From Dacryopinax spathularia (taxonomy: Eukaryota; Basidiomycota; Dacrymycetes; Dacrymycetales; Dacrymycetaceae): DNA of 64,000 bases. The DNA is taken from assembly GCA_037974965.1 (NCBI GenBank), contig JBBPFI010000002.1, positions 124,001 through 188,000 of the forward strand, read 5' to 3'. The position numbers were made by a program, and so were the translations under genes. Below, piece by piece: positions 44,856 to 55,464 of this stretch; positions within the stretch are counted from its first letter, which is position 1, and each line of letters opens with the position of its first letter. The notes under the pieces are model-generated. The model was given only the letters and a program-made list of their open reading frames with translations. It did not search any database and had not been told where the DNA came from.

Positions 44856-45927
44856 CGTAGCGTGTATGTTTCGTGAAGTGTAGGACTTGTTGTCGTGGTT
44901 GTCTATTGTGGGTGTGGATGTCCTGTCGTGTAGTGTGCCGCGAGCGGCGGCGGGGTCGTGAGCGTTTGTAAGCTGTAGAAGCTGTCGTGAAGAGGTCGTT
45001 GTCGGTCCGTCCAGCAGCGAGCCAACGACCGCCTTTTTCTATGTTATATGCTCTCCGCGAGCGTAAGAGTGCAAGACACCGATCGGCGATGACGACGTCC
45101 TCTGCTCGCTGTCTCTGAGACTGCTTGTATGCGCTCACGAGGAGAGGAAGGTTGAAGTCGATCAGAGAAGCGAGGGACCGAGAGAGACGATCGTGTTGAG
45201 AAGCTCGACGAGAGAAGGGGAAGTTGGGGACCTGACTCGTGAGCCGGTGGCTTGACTCGCGAGCGCGTGGGTTTGTTATGACCTTTCGCCGAGGGACGTA
45301 GATGTTGATGCCCCTTACGTGCCGTTCCTTGTTTAGAATGGGGACCAGGCACGCCCAAGCCAGGTGGATCGCGACCGGGATTGCGAGCAAGGCACACCTC
45401 GAGAGCCTTGAGACAGGCCGATCAAGCTCGCAGAAGGTACATGACGCGTTGTTCGTGCTTCTTGATCTCGAGAAGCGACAGACAGAAGCAGCAGATATGA
45501 CGACAGGCACACGAGAGAAGGCTGGCTAGGATATGTCGCCGGTGCGCCGGTGCACGAAGAAGGGACGAGGCGGGCGGCTGGTCGCTGTTGAGACAGGTCG
45601 ATTCCTGTCCGGAGTTGATATACCCCACCCCGCTTGCGGGAAAACAACACGCGCGCAGCGGGGCATCTTCGATCCCAGGCGCCAAGACATGGCTATCTAT
45701 AACAGCCGGTGTATTTTCCTGCTGAGACACCAAGGAGATGCATATCTGTAAGAAGAGCAAGGGATGGAGCCACCAAGAGGAGCAAAGGTCAAGCAAATTC
45801 AACGCAGGAGAGTGAGGTCTAAGACAGGGGAGGAGCCGAAGAGGACCGGTGAGAGCGAGGGACGATCGTCCGAGTCGCGCCACGGTCGCGTCCCCTTCTT
45901 CGCGTCAGGGGCGCGGGAGCAGTCATG
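44856..45927. other. GH71 upstream region, no gene recognised
   Basis: 1.07 kb. A long minus-strand frame (44401-45510) crosses it and runs through GH71 exon 2; outside that exon it shows no features, so it is read as chance open sequence. Confidence 0.3.
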
Positions 45928-45937
45928 CCGAGAGCCT
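45928..45937. repeat. Left target site duplication of the MITE
   Basis: ccgagagcct, identical to 46464-46473 on the other side of the element. Confidence 0.88.
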
Positions 45938-46463
45938 GAGTAAATTGCTCCGTCGGACTATCCGTGGAAGCATCTTTGCTCCGTCGGTCCCCCCGGGCGC
46001 AATTTGCTAAAGCGGACTCCTAAGTGCCTTCTGCGCGCCGTCAGGGAAGAACAAAATCCAGATTAAGTCTAACTTATAAAGTCAAGCAAGTAATGCCCCC
46101 CAATTTTATTGAGTAAAGGTGCGCAAACTAGAATAGTAGCATTGACTTCAAGGTACTGCTGCCTATAGCATATTCACCAATATAGGAAGGAAAGTTGCTG
46201 CTGTCAAATTGTGTGTACAGGATTGGCGTTAAGGTAGAGCGGAATTAAATATGTAATTTATAAGCGGGGTTGTATTATGTACAAACGGGTCCCTGTGAGC
46301 GTGCAATAGACTTTTCAAAAATGAGATATGGACTACTATGCTCACATATGATTGGCTCCGTAAGGCCTAAGGGTCCTTGAGGGGTCCGGTTTAGCAAATT
46401 GCGCGCGGATGGGCCGACGGAGCAAAGATGCTTCCACGGACAGTCCGACGGAGCAATTTACTC
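45938..46463. mobile_element. MITE, 526 bp, with about 80-bp terminal inverted repeats
   Basis: The left end gagtaaattgctccgtcgga matches the reverse complement of the right end, and the identity continues for about 75-80 bases with only a few mismatches. Within each arm the unit ttgctccgtcgg occurs twice. The element is flanked by identical 10-base sequences ccgagagcct at 45928-45937 and 46464-46473, a target site duplication. The interior is AT-rich compared with the surrounding DNA and has no reading frame that could be a transposase, so it must be non-autonomous. TIR length and a 9-11-base duplication fit a Mutator-like (MULE) relative better than hAT (8) or Tc1/mariner (TA), but the superfamily is an inference. 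Confidence 0.92.
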
Positions 46464-46473
46464 CCGAGAGCCT
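46464..46473. repeat. Right target site duplication of the MITE
   Basis: ccgagagcct, identical to 45928-45937. It lies about 160 bases before the uS11 start codon, so the element sits in or next to that gene's promoter. Confidence 0.88.
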
Positions 46474-46635
46474 CGGCTCGGGCTTCTAGTGGCTATGCTC
46501 CGCTCAGTGGCTGTACCTCCGCTCTCCGTCGAAATTTGGCTTGAGGTCGTCTGCACCATCCTCATCGTCGTTGTCGTCGTCGCCGTCCTCATCCCACCGA
46601 CCCTTCCTCTCTACTAACCCTCTCCAACAGTCAAC

Positions 46636-47240
46636 ATGGTACGTCCCCTCACCCTTCCCCGGCAACCTCGCCGCCTTTCGCGGTGCTGCGGGCCCAGTAA
46701 CCGCTGGATGCACATCGGCTGACATGGATGTACCTAGCCGCCCAAAGGCAAGAAGGTCCAACAGGAAGCGGCCGTCTCCCTCGGCCCCAACGTCGCAGAG
46801 GGCGAGCTCGTCTTCGGCGTCGCGCACATCTACGCCTCCTTCAACGACACCTTCGTGCACGTTACCGATCTTTCCGGGCGCGAAACCATCTCCCGCGTTA
46901 CGGGGGGGATGAAGGTCAAGGCTGATCGGGACGAGTCCTCGCCCTACGCAGCGATGCTGGCTGCTCAGGACGTCGCCCAGAGGTGCAAGGAGGTTGGCAT
47001 TACAGCTCTGCACATCAAGCTCCGTGCTACTGGCGGCACTGGGACGAAGACCCCCGGTCCCGGTGCGCAGTCGGCGCTCCGCGCGCTCGCCCGTGCTGGC
47101 ATGCGCATTGGCAGGATCGAGGACGTGACCCCCGTCCCGACCGACTCTACCCGTCGCAAGGTTCGTCCTCCCGCACTCCTTCCCGCGAACTATCGCCTAA
47201 CATCATTGTCCAGGGTGGTCGCCGCGGTCGTCGTCTCTGA
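46636..47240 (+). CDS. RPS14: 40S ribosomal protein uS11 (S14)
   Basis: Exons 46636-46638, 46738-47160 and 47214-47240 give 150 residues, the standard eukaryotic length. The first coding exon is just the ATG. The protein reads [20 protein letters not shown], then [60 protein letters not shown] and ends [11 protein letters not shown], the basic tail that reaches the small-subunit decoding-site region. Intron 2 has a gttcgt donor. The upstream region is only about 160 bases from the MITE end. Confidence 0.98.
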
Positions 47241-47547
47241 TCTGCTCCCCTTCAAAAGGCGCTCCTGTTCTGCCTGTTCTGCAGTTCCTGCGCTCTATCA
47301 TCATGTTACTACCCTCTTCCTGTCACTCGCATCCATGAATTCATTTGTCGTGTGTGGTGCGCAGTCGCCTTCGCTTACCCGGGGCGGCCCCGCGACCGCA
47401 CTTGCTAGTACAGTACTCTGCTAGCCTACCTTGATTACTCGTCCTCGTTATTCGTGTGCCATGCGTGATTACAGTATCGTAAATGGGAGTTGGCTATGCT
47501 ACATTAGCGCCTCTCGAAGAAACAACCGTCGCGGGTGAGGACGTCCG

Positions 47548-49374
47548 CTATGCCCGTATCTCGCTCGGGTCTGTCCTGTCTTCCAACTGCCGCGGCTCTT
47601 CCGAGTCTTCTTCTTCCTTCCTTCCCTGCTCGGAGTCGACGGCAGTAGGCGCATGATAAAACGTCGTAAGCCCCGCCGTAGTAGCATACGAAGGCTGGCT
47701 AACCGCTCCCCTCAAATGCAAAATCAATCGTGGTCCCTACAACTCCATCAGTCCCCTCTCCTACCCAAGCGAGTCAGGCCAAACGTACCGCAATGGCGTA
47801 GACGGCGTATCGCAGTCTACCCTAGTGTCAGCTGCGAGGCGGCAAGGAGAGGGGGAGAAGGGAGGCAGGGAGGGAGCGTACTGGTTAACGATGTCTTGTA
47901 ATGATGGTCGGTAGTGGGTGAATATCTGGCCCCATACGAGGCTGACGATCTCCACCACTATCCTCGTGGTCAACCCCATCCACCTGTCGTTCTTGAGCAA
48001 GCTGACGTACCGAAGATGCTGCATTGGCGTCGTTAGCCGGAGATGAGGAGTGGAGGGGAGGAGAAAAGCTTACACTGCGAAGAAGACCGTCCCGTCTCGC
48101 ACGAAGATCGTGAGAACTGTCGTGTTTCCCTCTTTGGAGCGGAAGTAGGGGTAGAGCTTGGCGAGGGTGACGAGGAAGAATACGCCTGTCCAACTTGTCA
48201 GCAAGTGCTTGCCTAGATCTAGGACGGGAGAATACTCACCGCTGTAGAATGTACTGCTTATGCTGTTTTCCTCAGCTGAGCTTTGCATGCGGGGGAGGGA
48301 AGACGCTCACTAAGGACCAAGCATGAACTGCGTCCTCCTAACATTCGTCAGACACCCATATAGCGTCACAAGCGGTGGTGGAGGCGTAATCGTCGCAGTG
48401 GAGACGACGGCGACCGAAAGCCCAATAGAGATGCCCGTATTCGCTAATCGCCGGAATCAGCACCCCAAAGACTCCCTGCCCGCTGCAGTATGTCGCACCG
48501 AGAAAGAGACACCAGAGGGGCAGTATCACTAGAATGTCATCAGCGTACACTGAGGCAAAGTATAAGGATGGTCGTACTGAGTGGACGGCGTGGGAAGAGC
48601 GCCCTCACTCGGAGGATTTGGATCAAGTTGACCGAAATAGCGAGGAGCTCGATTCCTCTGTCGTAAAGAATCAGATTCCTGACAAGGCCCGGACGAGGGG
48701 AAGGTACAGGAGTGCTATAGCAGGGGTGACTTTGCAGCTACGTGATTGTTAGACCGATGAACCAAGTAAGAGGAGACACGCATTACAACTGCCAGGCGTC
48801 AGTGCAACCATGACATGTCAAGGGGGGTAAGGAAAGCTCACTCGATCGGGGAGGTTCGCGCTTGTGCCCTCTATTGATTTGCGTCAGTCTGATACCAGAT
48901 TGAGCTCGTTCAGAGGAAAAACAAACCAATAGTATTGAGCCTTCAAGCGGTCTTGTCAGTTTGCCTCCAAGGTGGTCGGATGAGGACGGAGCTCACAGAA
49001 GGATATATAAGCCGAATACGCGACAGCTTATGTAGAGCACTTTTGCTGGTGTCCATCGAGCTCTTGGCAAAGCGAATTAGCATAACAGGAGGAAAGCACA
49101 CCCACCGACTCACAACCACACATGCTTGATCTACGATCCATCCCTGAGCGACCCAGCACCCAAGAAAAGGATTGTGTTACGGACTAACCTCCTGATCCAT
49201 CATAATGACAATATCCCAAACGAGCCATGCCAGAGCAGCCACTGATCGACGCGGTCAGTCACGATCACAACGCGTGCGCAGTTCGTAAGCCCTTAACGTA
49301 CCAGTGCCGGTATGGTACGACCTCAGATCGGCAACCGTCTGAATGAGCTCTTTTAGCGCAGCTTCTTGGTCCAT
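47548..49374 (-). CDS. DUF6533-type seven-helix membrane protein, 17 exons, paralogue 1
   Basis: Seventeen exons: 49374-49302, 49241-49189, 49130-49114, 49062-48997, 48940-48927, 48870-48842, 48788-48787, 48737-48708, 48657-48578, 48528-48499, 48443-48311, 48262-48240, 48185-48074, 48018-48011, 47957-47882, 47816-47789, 47736-47548. They join in phase to 320 residues. ALAWLVWDIVIMMDQEIKHV opens the first helix in the way of basidiomycete DUF6533 proteins; RWTPAKVLYISCRVFGLYIL, GIELLAISVNLIQILRVRAL, ILPLWCLFLG, GVFFLVTLAKLYPYF and VVEIVSLVWGQIF supply the other helices, and RLILHLRGAVSQPSY starts a soluble tail. The function is unknown (possibly receptor-like). Exon 7 is only 2 nt; see the findings. 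Its neighbour at 49974-51838 has the same exon plan. Confidence 0.75.
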
Positions 49375-49973
49375 GTCCAGGGTGACAGGCCAGGCTGCTC
49401 AAAGTGTCGAGGCAGAGCTGACCGTTCTAAGTAACAACAAGCAATAGACGACGAGTCCATCTCGCCTCTCGGTGCAAGCTGCGCATATTTTTACCCCAGA
49501 GGCCACCTCATGCTTTCCGGCAAAGTCTGACGACGGGGCACGCGAGTCCCGCACATGAGTGATTCAGTCGGCCCAGAGAGCCATATGAAGCTGCATCAAG
49601 GATCTTAAAACAAAGCAAAAGAGTTGGGCATTAATTAAGCTGACACAGCCTTGGCCGGGCAGAGGTCGTCAAGCACCAAGAAACAGTCAAGAAGCGACGA
49701 AGCATCGGTCGACCGGTCGGTTCGGTCAGAGCCGGCGGGTGATTTGAGATGAGATAATCAAGGCCGATTGCGGCCGATCTCTTGAGCGCTCTCCAGCACG
49801 TGACAGGTAGGTGTGCGGCCAATTAGCGCTGGTAGGTTCTTTCAGCTTATGTTGTTCTGCCGTTCATTGTCGACTGTCCTGCTAGTTTAGTCCGGATATC
49901 TAGTGATCTGGTATTCTACAGCGCATATGCACCTGGCAGCCGGCGCGACAGGGTGGAATGCAAACTTCGTCTT
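49375..49973. other. Intergenic, no gene recognised
   Basis: 599 bases between the two tandem 7TM paralogues. It carries the promoter of paralogue 1 and the 3' end of paralogue 2. Confidence 0.3.
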
Positions 49974-51838
49974 CTATACAGTCATCTCCGTCCTCAGAGG
50001 CGACTCCATCGACCAACTATCCACCGTCGTAGGCCCATGAGCGTACGTGGTATCTCCCGTCGCTACCGTGTCAGCATAGGACGGCTGGCTGACCGCGCCT
50101 CTCAGATGTAGGATGAGTCGTGGGCCCTGACGATCGATCAGCCCTAACTGGAGCCCGTAACGAAACCGAGCGAAGGAGGACGATATGGATTGGGGGACGT
50201 ACTGCTATGGCGTACACGGCGTATCGGAAGCTGGAAACAACGCCAGTTAGCGACGCCTTCACCGGAGGAAGGAGAAAGAGGAGTACACGTTGACGACATT
50301 CTCCAAGGATTGTCGATTGTGTGCAAACACCTGACCCCAAACGAGGCTAAGGATCTCCGTCACTGTGCGTCCCATCAGCCTCATACATTCTCTTGGCTGG
50401 GTTGCATCATACCGAAGATCCTGTGATAGACTTGCTCAGCCACCGTACGGATGTAGCGGGAAGAGAAGGGACTAACACGGCAAAGAACATCGTCCCGTCC
50501 CTCGCGCAGATCGTGAGGATATGCGGACTCCCCTCCTCCCGCCGCAAATAGGGATAGAGCTTTGCTAGAGTTACTCCAAAGAATACACCTGTTTCATTCA
50601 GGCAGTCAGCGGATCTTCCATAGACAGCGGTTTGGGGGCGGGAGAGCTTACCTCGGTAGACGGTGCTGCTTATGCTGTCAACAAGTCAGTGCGGCTCGGA
50701 CCGCGGAGATGGGTACAGCTTACTAAGGTCCTAGCATGAGCTTCGTTCTGCTATAATTGATCAAGCATCCGTCGAGAATGACCCCCATGAGTGGAGGATC
50801 GGCAACGGTGGCGGTGGAGATAATAGCTGCAGAAAGAGAGATCGAGATGGCCGTGTTGGCTGCAAGCGAGCGGGTCTCATCAGCGCGCATTCTTGCACAC
50901 TGGGCTGCAGGGAGCGGCTTACCAAGAAAGAGGCACCAAAGCGGAACCAGGACTGAAGTGAACCGTTGTCAGCCGTGTTGAAAACAAGGGCAAACGAGGC
51001 AGATGTACTCATTACACGGCCTTGAAACAGCGCTTTCACCCGTAGGAGCTGGATGAGGTTGACACATATGGGAAGGAGCTGGCTGCCTCTACCGCCGCAG
51101 TCAGCTTCAGATCAGCTTTGCGCACATGGGGGACAACGTACATGTATGCTAGTGCAGGGGTAGCTTTACAGCTGTATCACTTGTCCTCAGAACATCTCTC
51201 TATAGCTGCCGGGGAGAGCAGTCATACACCTGTCAACCGTCAATACCGATGCGCGAGGAAGGAGGAGAAAAACCTCACTCGATGAGGGATGTTGGCACTC
51301 GCGCCCACTAATCATGTGCATCAGCCCAAGCTACGACCGGCGATGCGGCCGACAGGAGACCGGAGACGAACCTATCGTATCAAGTCTTTGCCGCAATATT
51401 AGAGATCAGTCCGATCCCCCGACGGGGTTCATGAAAAGCACTCACAGAAGGATATACAACCCCAGCGCTCGACAGCTCAGATAAAGGACCTTGGCCGCTG
51501 TCCATCTTCCGCTAACCCATCTCACTCAGTTGGCAACTCGAAAACGAAACTGGTAGACGGTACGCACCGCCATATGTGCTTGATCTTCGGTGGCCATCAG
51601 TTTCTTAACAATGGTTGATGAGTGATGATGATCTCGTACCTCTTGATCCAGCGTGATGATCACATCATAGACCAGCCATGCGAGAGCTGCAACTGCTCGA
51701 ACCGGTCAGCATCATGATGCGGCTCCGATCCGGTCGGACTCATTTGCCAGAGGTTGACTCACCAGCGGCAGTATGAGACGTTCGTAGATCTTGTGCAGTC
51801 TGGAGGATGTCTTGACCCGCAGCAGCTGGCTGGTCCAT
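49974..51838 (-). CDS. DUF6533-type seven-helix membrane protein, 17 exons, paralogue 2
   Basis: Exons 51838-51763, 51692-51640, 51584-51568, 51511-51446, 51385-51372, 51307-51279, 51229-51228, 51171-51142, 51088-51018, 50952-50923, 50859-50724, 50674-50652, 50588-50477, 50420-50413, 50362-50287, 50230-50203 and 50126-49974 give 307 residues. ALAWLVYDVIITLDQEIKHI, RWTAAKVLYLSCRALGLYIL, VPLWCLFLG, GVFFGVTLAKLYPYLRREEG and RLILHLRGAVSQPSY align with paralogue 1. All 16 introns fall at matching positions and phases, and exon lengths 53, 17, 66, 14, 29, 2, 30, 30, 23, 112, 8, 76 and 28 are identical. The donor of exon 9 (gtgtaa) was chosen by phase. It is tandem with paralogue 1 and divergent from the GT61 gene at 52411. 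Confidence 0.75.
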
Positions 51839-52410
51839 CCAGGGGGAGAGTGTGGAGGAGGCTGTAGAGCACCCAGAGCAGACCGCCGTCAAAGCTTACG
51901 CGGCTTATGGTAAGAGCCAGGCCAGACACCAGAATCTCATAATCCAGGGGCTAGGGCGCGTTTTAGCCCAGTCGGTAATATCAAGCATACAGTCCTCGGC
52001 AATCTGACGAACAAGGCCCAGGAACAGCCCCGCATGAGAGCGGTAGTTCACATCGGCCAGACCTTCCATTTACGAGCGAAGGAGTGATGAGATTACAAAG
52101 CAGGAGAATTGCAAAGCCACGAGAGATGAAGGTAAGCTGACACAGCTTGGAGGGATCGACGTTGTCAAGGGCACAGCGAGCGTATCCTCAAGAAGGAAGA
52201 AGGAGAGAAGCAGCGCCGGGCGGTCGAGGTTTGAATCAGGCCCGCCGAATAGACGGGAGTCGATCCCTTGCGGCTGGTTCCATGCACGTGATTGATAGTC
52301 AAACGTGAGAATATTAGCGCCGGTATCCTTCAAAGATCATCTATTCATCTATTCTCTTCATTATCGACTTTACTTAGACCCTCATCGTCCAAGGTGGAAA
52401 GTGAGGCGCA
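51839..52410. promoter_or_regulatory. Divergent intergenic region
   Basis: 572 bases between a minus-strand 7TM gene and a plus-strand GT61 gene; it must hold both promoters. No clear TATA box or repeat was seen. Confidence 0.35.
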
Positions 52411-54191
52411 ATGAGCAGTCGCCTTCTTTGGCGGCGACCGACAGGCGCGCTCGCTTTCCTCGCGAGTGCGGGGCTGGTCTACTTCGTATTCAAGTCGTAT
52501 GGCTCGACCTCTCAACCCTCGACACCGTTCAGCCCGGCCTTCCTACATCCAACAGCCTTTGAAGACGATCAAACATCCGCATCATGCCCCGCACCGCAAT
52601 ACGAAGGCTCCCACGCCTGCGCCAACACCCTCTTCTTCCCCCCTCCTCCACCGCGGCAAATCGTACCCACAACACTGGTATCACACGTCCCAGGCTGGAC
52701 GCTCTTCCAAAACCTCTACTTCTCCAACGGGACATGGTTCATCGTCTCTCCCGAATCTCCAACAGGAGAGGGGATCTGGCCAGAGAGGAGGTTGATGATC
52801 AGTAAGGGCTTACCGTTGGCGTTCGATAATACCGAGGAAAGGGAGCCGGGGCCGGAGGATATGGACCTGCTCACCCCGGAGGAGGCGGAGGAGGTGTGGG
52901 GCGACCGGGTATTTGACGTAGAAGGCTTCTCCGTACGCCCTTGTTTTCATTCTCTCAAAAGACAGTATATACTAACCAAATTGATGGCGGATAGGTACTG
53001 GCGAACGACCCCAACCAGTTCCTGCAACACTACTACCACGTCGCCGCAGAGCTCCTCCTCGGGATCGAGCGCATCTGTACCAACTTCGACCCTATGCCCC
53101 GTGCGGACGGTACGATCTCCGCCCCCTACCCAGAACGGATCATCTTCCTCCACACAGACGAAGAAGGCTTCACCGACGGTCCAGGGCTGGACAAGTTCTT
53201 CCTCCACGCTCAATACCCGCAAATCACACCCCTGTATCAGCCTTCATGGGAGGAGATGGCCGCCCTCGTCCAGGATTCCAGGAAGGCGTGGAGGTTCCCG
53301 GCGGCGCTGATGATCGATAGGTCCGCTGCGTTCTGGGGGAAATATACGCAGTTCACTTCCCGGCCTGTGGCTGGTCCTTGGGCTCTGGGGGGTGGGGAGT
53401 ATGGGACAGCAGGAGTGGGGAGGAATCAGTACTGGTACGAAGCCGCCCGCCGCCGGGTACTCTCCTTCGTCGGCGTCTCGAAGGACGTACAGAACATCGC
53501 CCTCCGCGCACTTGACCCTCCGCTTGCCCCTCCCCGCTCGGACGGGAAGGAGGACGTGTACCAAGTGACCTATATCTCAAGACAGAGAACGTGGAACCGG
53601 CGATTGGTGGATGAGGACCATGCGAGGCTTGTTAATGCCCTGGGGGAGATGTGTAGAAGACGGGGGTGGAGGTTTTATTTCATGCAGGCGGAGGATATGA
53701 CCCGGGAGGAGCAGATGGCAGTTGCTGCCGAGACGACTGTGCGTCCTTTCCTCTCTCTACTCCTCTCCACTCTCCAGTCCACCTCTTTCCCACCACCACC
53801 ACCCATCTTCCCCTCTCCTGTGCTGTCAAGGGGTAGTTGAGGCTAATAGTGGGTACAGGTCTTCGTAGCAGTGCACGGCAACGGCCTCACCCACCTCCTC
53901 CTCCAGCCCCCGCACCCGCGTTCCGCCATAATCGAGCTCTTCCACCCCCCCGGCTTCGCACGCGACTACGAATACATCACCGCCATGCTCGGCCGGCGAT
54001 ACTACAACGTCCAGAACGACACTGTCTATACCGCACCCAACCTGCCGGAGAACCAGTATCCGGACTGGATTATCGGACGGGAGATACCGGTGCAGGCGGA
54101 GGTCGTCGTAAGGGTGGTGGAGGAGCAGTTGTTGGGCGAGGTGAGGGGGACTGGGCATTGGCAGAGTCCGATGGAGGGGGTGGGGTATTAG
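52411..54191 (+). CDS. GT61-type glycosyltransferase, copy 1
   Basis: Three exons (52411-52932, 52995-53738, 53859-54191) give 532 residues. An N-terminal anchor at about 12-30 (ALAFLASAGLVYFVFKSYG) makes it a type II Golgi protein. The lumenal domain has GWTLFQNLYFSNGTWFIV, FLQHYYHVAAELLLGIERIC (the H-x-x-x-E region of DUF563/GT61 proteins), ERIIFLHTDEEGF and, opening exon 3, VFVAVHGNGLTHLLLQPPHP with IIELFHPPGFARDYEY, the C-terminal GT61 hallmark. Family members add xylose, arabinose or N-acetylglucosamine. The donor and acceptor here are unknown. Unlike the copies at 56941 and 59898 it lacks the intron after EEGF, lost without changing a codon. Confidence 0.87.
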
Positions 54192-54408
54192 GCCTTGGGG
54201 CTGAGGTTTGGTTTCCTTTGGGATTTGGTCGGGATTTATGCTGGCTTAGTGTACTTTTACGGGATAATGAGGGTTACTTAGACTGCTTTAGACTGATATC
54301 TAGTGATATACCATGTTACGCATCTCATTGAACCTGCATCCTAGGCGTCTGTGTCCCATTACCCCCATAGGCGTGCGCATACATTCCACATTGCACATGG
54401 GAGACAGG

Positions 54409-55464
54409 CTATGACAAACCCACAATCTCGCCCCTCATAACAACAACCGCCTCCCCCCTCAACCTACACCTCCCCGCCCCCTCCCCTCCCTCTGCACACT
54501 CCTCCCAAATAACGCCCATCTCCCCACCCCGCTCACTGACCTGCCTCGCCCGAATCTCCTTTCCCCTGGGAATACAGAGCTTCTGACTCCAGTAAGGAGC
54601 GAGCAGACAGTGCGCACTACCCGTCACGGGGTCTTCTGGGATCCCTTCGGCTGGGGCGAATACGCGGGAGACAAATGTGTATTGCGAGCTGGAGGGGCAA
54701 GGGAGATGGGTGAGGATGACGGTCGTGTACGTATCTGCCAGCTCTGCCTACATAAACCAGTGGATCAGCACGAGACCATAAGGTAGGCAGAGAGGGAGGA
54801 GGCGTACCATTGGACCAGGGTTGACAGGCAGTCCTTCGAGGTACACCCCTGCGACCTCGACGACGAGATACGCGCCATAGCTGACTCCTGCGCCCGCTCC
54901 GAGGTACACGTACTCCAGTTCCTTGCCTATGGCAGCATTGATAGCGCGTTTTGCTCGTTCGACCATTTCCTCCGTCGGCCTGTGGAGGAGACCGGCCGGG
55001 AGGGTGATCTCGATCTCCCCCTCACCCCCTCCTGCTGAGCCCTCCTCACAGGGGACTCGCCTGGCGGCGAGTTCGCCGGATAGAGTGTCGAACTTCAGCT
55101 TCCTGGGAGTGCTGGACGACGCAGAAGTGGAGAAGAGGACGTGGGCCGAGGCGAGCGTCGCATGTCCACAGATGGGGAATTCCATTTCCGGGGTGAACCA
55201 TCTCAGTCCATATCTTCTCACTCCTTCGCTTTCTTGCCCTGATGAGTCTTCAGGTGTGAGGAAAGCGGTTTCAGGTAGGTTGAACTCCTTGAATCTCCTT
55301 TAAGCACATGACGACGGTGCGAGGGGAGGAGGACGTGCGCGTGCGATGAGCTGCATTTGTTCTGCTGAGAGGGTGGGGTTTGGGGGAAGGATAATTACGC
55401 ATGCTGGATTGCCGCGAAACGGAGTGGAGGTGAAGGCGTTTACTGTTGTGTACTGGAGATTCAT
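54409..55464 (-). CDS. PhzF-like epimerase/isomerase
   Basis: Exons 55464-55339, 55287-54808 and 54747-54409 give 314 residues. MNLQYTTVNAFTSTPFRGNP with ACVIIL opens the first half, as in the PhzF fold. EFNLPETAFL carries the catalytic-Glu region, WFTPEMEFPICGHATLASAH and the later EDPVTGSAHCLLAPYW are the two internally related signature blocks. PhzF itself isomerises a phenazine precursor; fungal relatives are uncharacterised isomerases or epimerases, so a phenazine role should not be assumed. Intron 1 (55288-55338) seems to begin with GC rather than GT: only that junction keeps the frame and restores IAREFNLPETAFL. The gene lies tail-to-tail with GT61 copy 1, inside the GT61 array. Confidence 0.85.

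Noticed and set aside
44401-45510. 369-codon minus-strand frame upstream of the GH71 gene
   Set aside because: It passes through GH71 exon 2 in that exon's own frame and then into the upstream region, where it has Arg/Ser-rich random composition and overlaps the GH71 signal-peptide exon. Not a separate gene.
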